Shown: one piece after another, positions 62,275-64,000 of the stretch
Layout of the letters: each line of letters starts with the position of its first letter
How positions within the stretch are numbered: position 1 is the stretch's first letter
Assembly: GCA_963762205.1 (NCBI GenBank)
Contig: CAVXJZ010000002.1
Coordinates: 248,001-312,000, forward strand
DNA: 64,000 nt
Direction of reading: 5' to 3'
DNA from: VRUE01 sp963762205
Lineage (GTDB): Bacteria; Actinomycetota; Thermoleophilia; Solirubrobacterales; 70-9
Notes under the pieces: model-generated
Seen by the model: the letters and a program-made list of their open reading frames with translations, nothing else
Databases searched by the model: none
Told to the model about the DNA's origin: nothing
Translations under genes and position numbers: made by a program

Positions 62275-62643
62275 ATGGCGCCGCCCCCACTGCTTCGCGA
62301 ACGCCCCCGACGGGCTCAGGCCCTGCTCGTCTTCGTCGTCCCCTTCATCTTCGGCGCCGTCGTCGGGATCGCGCTGGGGATCGCCGCCGGGCTCTACTGG
62401 GGACTGTCGGCGCTCGCCGTCGTCGGCGGCATCCTCGCCGGCCACGAGCACGACACCCGCGGCGAAGGCGCCCGTCGTGGCCTGATCGGCGGCTCCCTCT
62501 TCGCCCTCGGCATCCTCCTCGCCCACGCCGCCACCGGCGCCGACGAGAAGGTCTCCCTCGGCAGCTTTCCTCCCCTCCTGATCGTCATCGACGCGCTCAT
62601 CGGCATGCTGCTGGGCATGCTCGGCGCACGGCTCCGCGCATGA
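62275..62643 (+). CDS. Small membrane protein
   Basis: The 122-residue protein has four hydrophobic segments near 17-38, 40-56, 72-86 and 100-118, rich in Gly/Ala, with the conserved-looking loop GHEHDTRGEGARRGLIGG in the middle. No family recognised. It precedes the sulfatase gene by 67 bases on the same strand and may be co-transcribed with it. Confidence 0.65.
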   Translation: MAPPPLLRERPRRAQALLVFVVPFIFGAVVGIALGIAAGLYWGLSALAVVGGILAGHEHDTRGEGARRGLIGGSLFALGILLAHAATGADEKVSLGSFPPLLIVIDALIGMLLGMLGARLRA

Positions 62644-62710
62644 GCCTGCCGGCGAGCGCGAAGCCGGCTGATCGGGAGCGACGGGATGCCTTGACCCTCT
62701 GGGGAGAGCG

Positions 62711-64000
62711 ATGCGACCGCCGAACCTGCTGCTGCTGATCACCGACCAGCAGCGCCGGCCCCGGCACTGGCCCGATGACCCGGGCTGGCTGCGGGAGCTG
62801 ATGCCCAACGAGGCCGAGCTGGCGAGGACGGGGCTGAGCTTCACCAACGGCTTCTGCAACGCCTCGATGTGCTCGCCGAGCCGCGCCACCCTGTTCACCG
62901 GCCTCTACCCCGCGCGCCACGGGGTCACCCTGACCCTGACCGCCGCCGACCTCAAGCCCGACCCGCGCAACGGGCCGGCCGTGCTCGCCAACCTGGGCCG
63001 GCTGATGCTGCACGGGGGCGCGCCCCGGGGCCGAGCGCTGAAGCAGTTCGTGCGGGGATCGCTGGGGCTCGGGCCCGACGCCGGGGACGAGCCGGAGCTG
63101 AATCCGGCGACGCCGAACCTCGCCCGGATGCTGCGGGCGGGCGGCTACGAGGTCGGCTACAAGGGCAAGTGGCACCTGACCCAGCCGCTCGGCGACGGCT
63201 GGGGCGAGCGTGACGCGGAGCTGCTGGAGCGCTCCTTCGGCTTCGCCGGCTGGGAGCCGCCCGACGCCGGCGAGAACGCCAAGGCCGAGAACTTCGGCGG
63301 CGGCACGGCCGGGCCCCTCGCCGAGGGCTGGGACGAGGTCTACACGCGCCAGGCCGAGCAGTGGCTGGGCCGCGCCGAGCTTCCCGAGCCCTTCTGCCTG
63401 GTCGTCTCCCTCGTCAACCCCCACGACGTGCTCGGCTACGCCTCCTCCTACCGCGAGGGCGGCTACGACGCCTCCGAGTTCCGCGAGATGGGCGTCGGGC
63501 TGCCGGCGACGATCGACGAGGACCTCTCCACCAAGCCCGGCGTCCACAGCCTGATGCAGATGGGGATGACCGCCTACCTCGGCCCCCTGCGGGGACGCCG
63601 CGCGCAGCTCGACTACGTCAACTTCTATGCCCACCTGCACCACCTGGTCGACGCCAAGATCGGCCGCATCCTGGCGGCGCTCGGCGACCCGGGCGACCCG
63701 GGCTCGCTGCGCTCGCGGACCGTGATCGTGCGCAGCTCCGACCACGGCGAGATGGGCCTCGCCCACGGCGGCCTGCGCCAGAAGGCGTTCAATGCCTACG
63801 AGGAGACGATCAACGTGCCGCTCGTCGTCTCCAACCCGCTGCTCTTCCCGCGGCCGGCCGAGACCGACGCGCTGGCCTCGCTGATCGACGTGCTGCCGAC
63901 GATGGCCGGGCTCGCCGGCGCCGAGCCGCCGCCCGGCACACAGGGGGTCGACCTCGGCCCCGTCCTCGCCCACCACGCCGCTCCCGAGCGCGAGGCGCCG
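62711..64000 (+). CDS. Sulfatase (arylsulfatase-type), cut by window end
   Basis: The frame starts at ATG 62711 and stays open to base 64000 (430 codons). It begins PPNLLLLITDQQRRPRHW, with Asp-Gln for calcium binding, and has NASMCSPSRATLFTGLYPARHG, the Cys-x-Pro-Ser-Arg motif whose Cys54 is converted to formylglycine. Later come GYKGKWHL, VNPHDVLGY and SSDHGEMGLAHGG (metal-binding Asp-His). It therefore should hydrolyse sulfate or phosphonate esters. A formylglycine-generating enzyme is not in the window. No signal peptide is visible, so it may be cytoplasmic. The C-terminus is missing. Confidence 0.93.
   Translation, partial: MRPPNLLLLITDQQRRPRHWPDDPGWLRELMPNEAELARTGLSFTNGFCNASMCSPSRATLFTGLYPARHGVTLTLTAADLKPDPRNGPAVLANLGRLMLHGGAPRGRALKQFVRGSLGLGPDAGDEPELNPATPNLARMLRAGGYEVGYKGKWHLTQPLGDGWGERDAELLERSFGFAGWEPPDAGENAKAENFGGGTAGPLAEGWDEVYTRQAEQWLGRAELPEPFCLVVSLVNPHDVLGYASSYREGGYDASEFREMGVGLPATIDEDLSTKPGVHSLMQMGMTAYLGPLRGRRAQLDYVNFYAHLHHLVDAKIGRILAALGDPGDPGSLRSRTVIVRSSDHGEMGLAHGGLRQKAFNAYEETINVPLVVSNPLLFPRPAETDALASLIDVLPTMAGLAGAEPPPGTQGVDLGPVLAHHAAPEREAP

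Overview
The window is a high-GC (about 70 percent) actinobacterial chromosome segment, most likely from the class Thermoleophilia (Solirubrobacterales or a close relative). The evidence is an actinobacterial integration host factor next to gmk-rpoZ-coaBC, a CysO-type sulfur carrier, a PyrR-led pyr operon, an F420-type nitroreductase, frequent GTG/TTG starts, and almost every junction inside operons being an ATGA, GTGA, TTGA or TAGTG overlap. It looks like draft or metagenome-assembled sequence: several good genes carry single indels (an alpha/beta hydrolase near 17.58 kb, secDF near 37.33 kb), and 57.9-60.7 kb is riddled with them. No transposase, CRISPR array or rRNA was seen.

Layout. 0-5.8 kb (minus): translation/transcription operon rimP-nusA-infB-rbfA-nrnA-truB, with an unusually short rimP and a NusA carrying a C-terminal Cys3His motif and an acidic tail. 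5.86-8.4 kb (minus): mihF-gmk-rpoZ-coaBC from a clear promoter. 8.4-17.4 kb (minus): complete UMP pathway pyrR-pyrB-pyrC-carA-carB-pyrKD; pyrK and pyrD are one reading frame, and the pyrR leader has a PyrR-binding loop next to the ribosome-binding site. 17.4-22.9 kb: broken hydrolase, RNase Z, tRNA-Arg(CCG), a membrane-anchored protein, SRAP protein, and an rfbF/rfbG nucleotide-sugar pair. 22.9-24.75 kb (minus): a SAM-I riboswitch driving a threonine-synthase-like PLP enzyme plus a CysO/MoaD-like carrier, followed by an inverted-repeat remnant. 24.9-30.3 kb: corA, HIT, phosphomannomutase, metallo-beta-lactamase fold protein, F420-type reductase, lipid kinase. 30.3-42.1 kb (minus): relA, recJ in two frames, secDF, zinc ribbon-PAS protein, ruvCAB, yebC. 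42-48.6 kb: pdxS-pdxT, M29 aminopeptidase, RpiR regulator, small membrane and zinc proteins. 48.6-64 kb: accessory region with an AbiEi/DUF559 protein, cupin, DUF2332, YjbQ, secreted paralogues, peptidase, PhzF, hydrolase, P450, decayed repeat protein, zincin, and a sulfatase running off the end.

Most interesting points: (1) SAM-riboswitch control of a threonine-synthase-like enzyme translationally coupled to a protein with the C-terminal Gly-Gly of thiocarboxylate sulfur carriers, which suggests a carrier-protein route to homocysteine or a related amino acid; (2) palindromic DNA elements lying in frame inside coding genes (pyrKD linker, recJ, perhaps ruvB), resembling Rickettsia palindromic elements in behaviour; (3) two genes (rfbG-like, pdxT) whose conserved N-termini can only be reached from CTG start codons; (4) unusual architectures of PyrK-PyrD, NusA, RimP and SecDF. 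Functional statements come from motif reading and recalled family knowledge; no database search was run.
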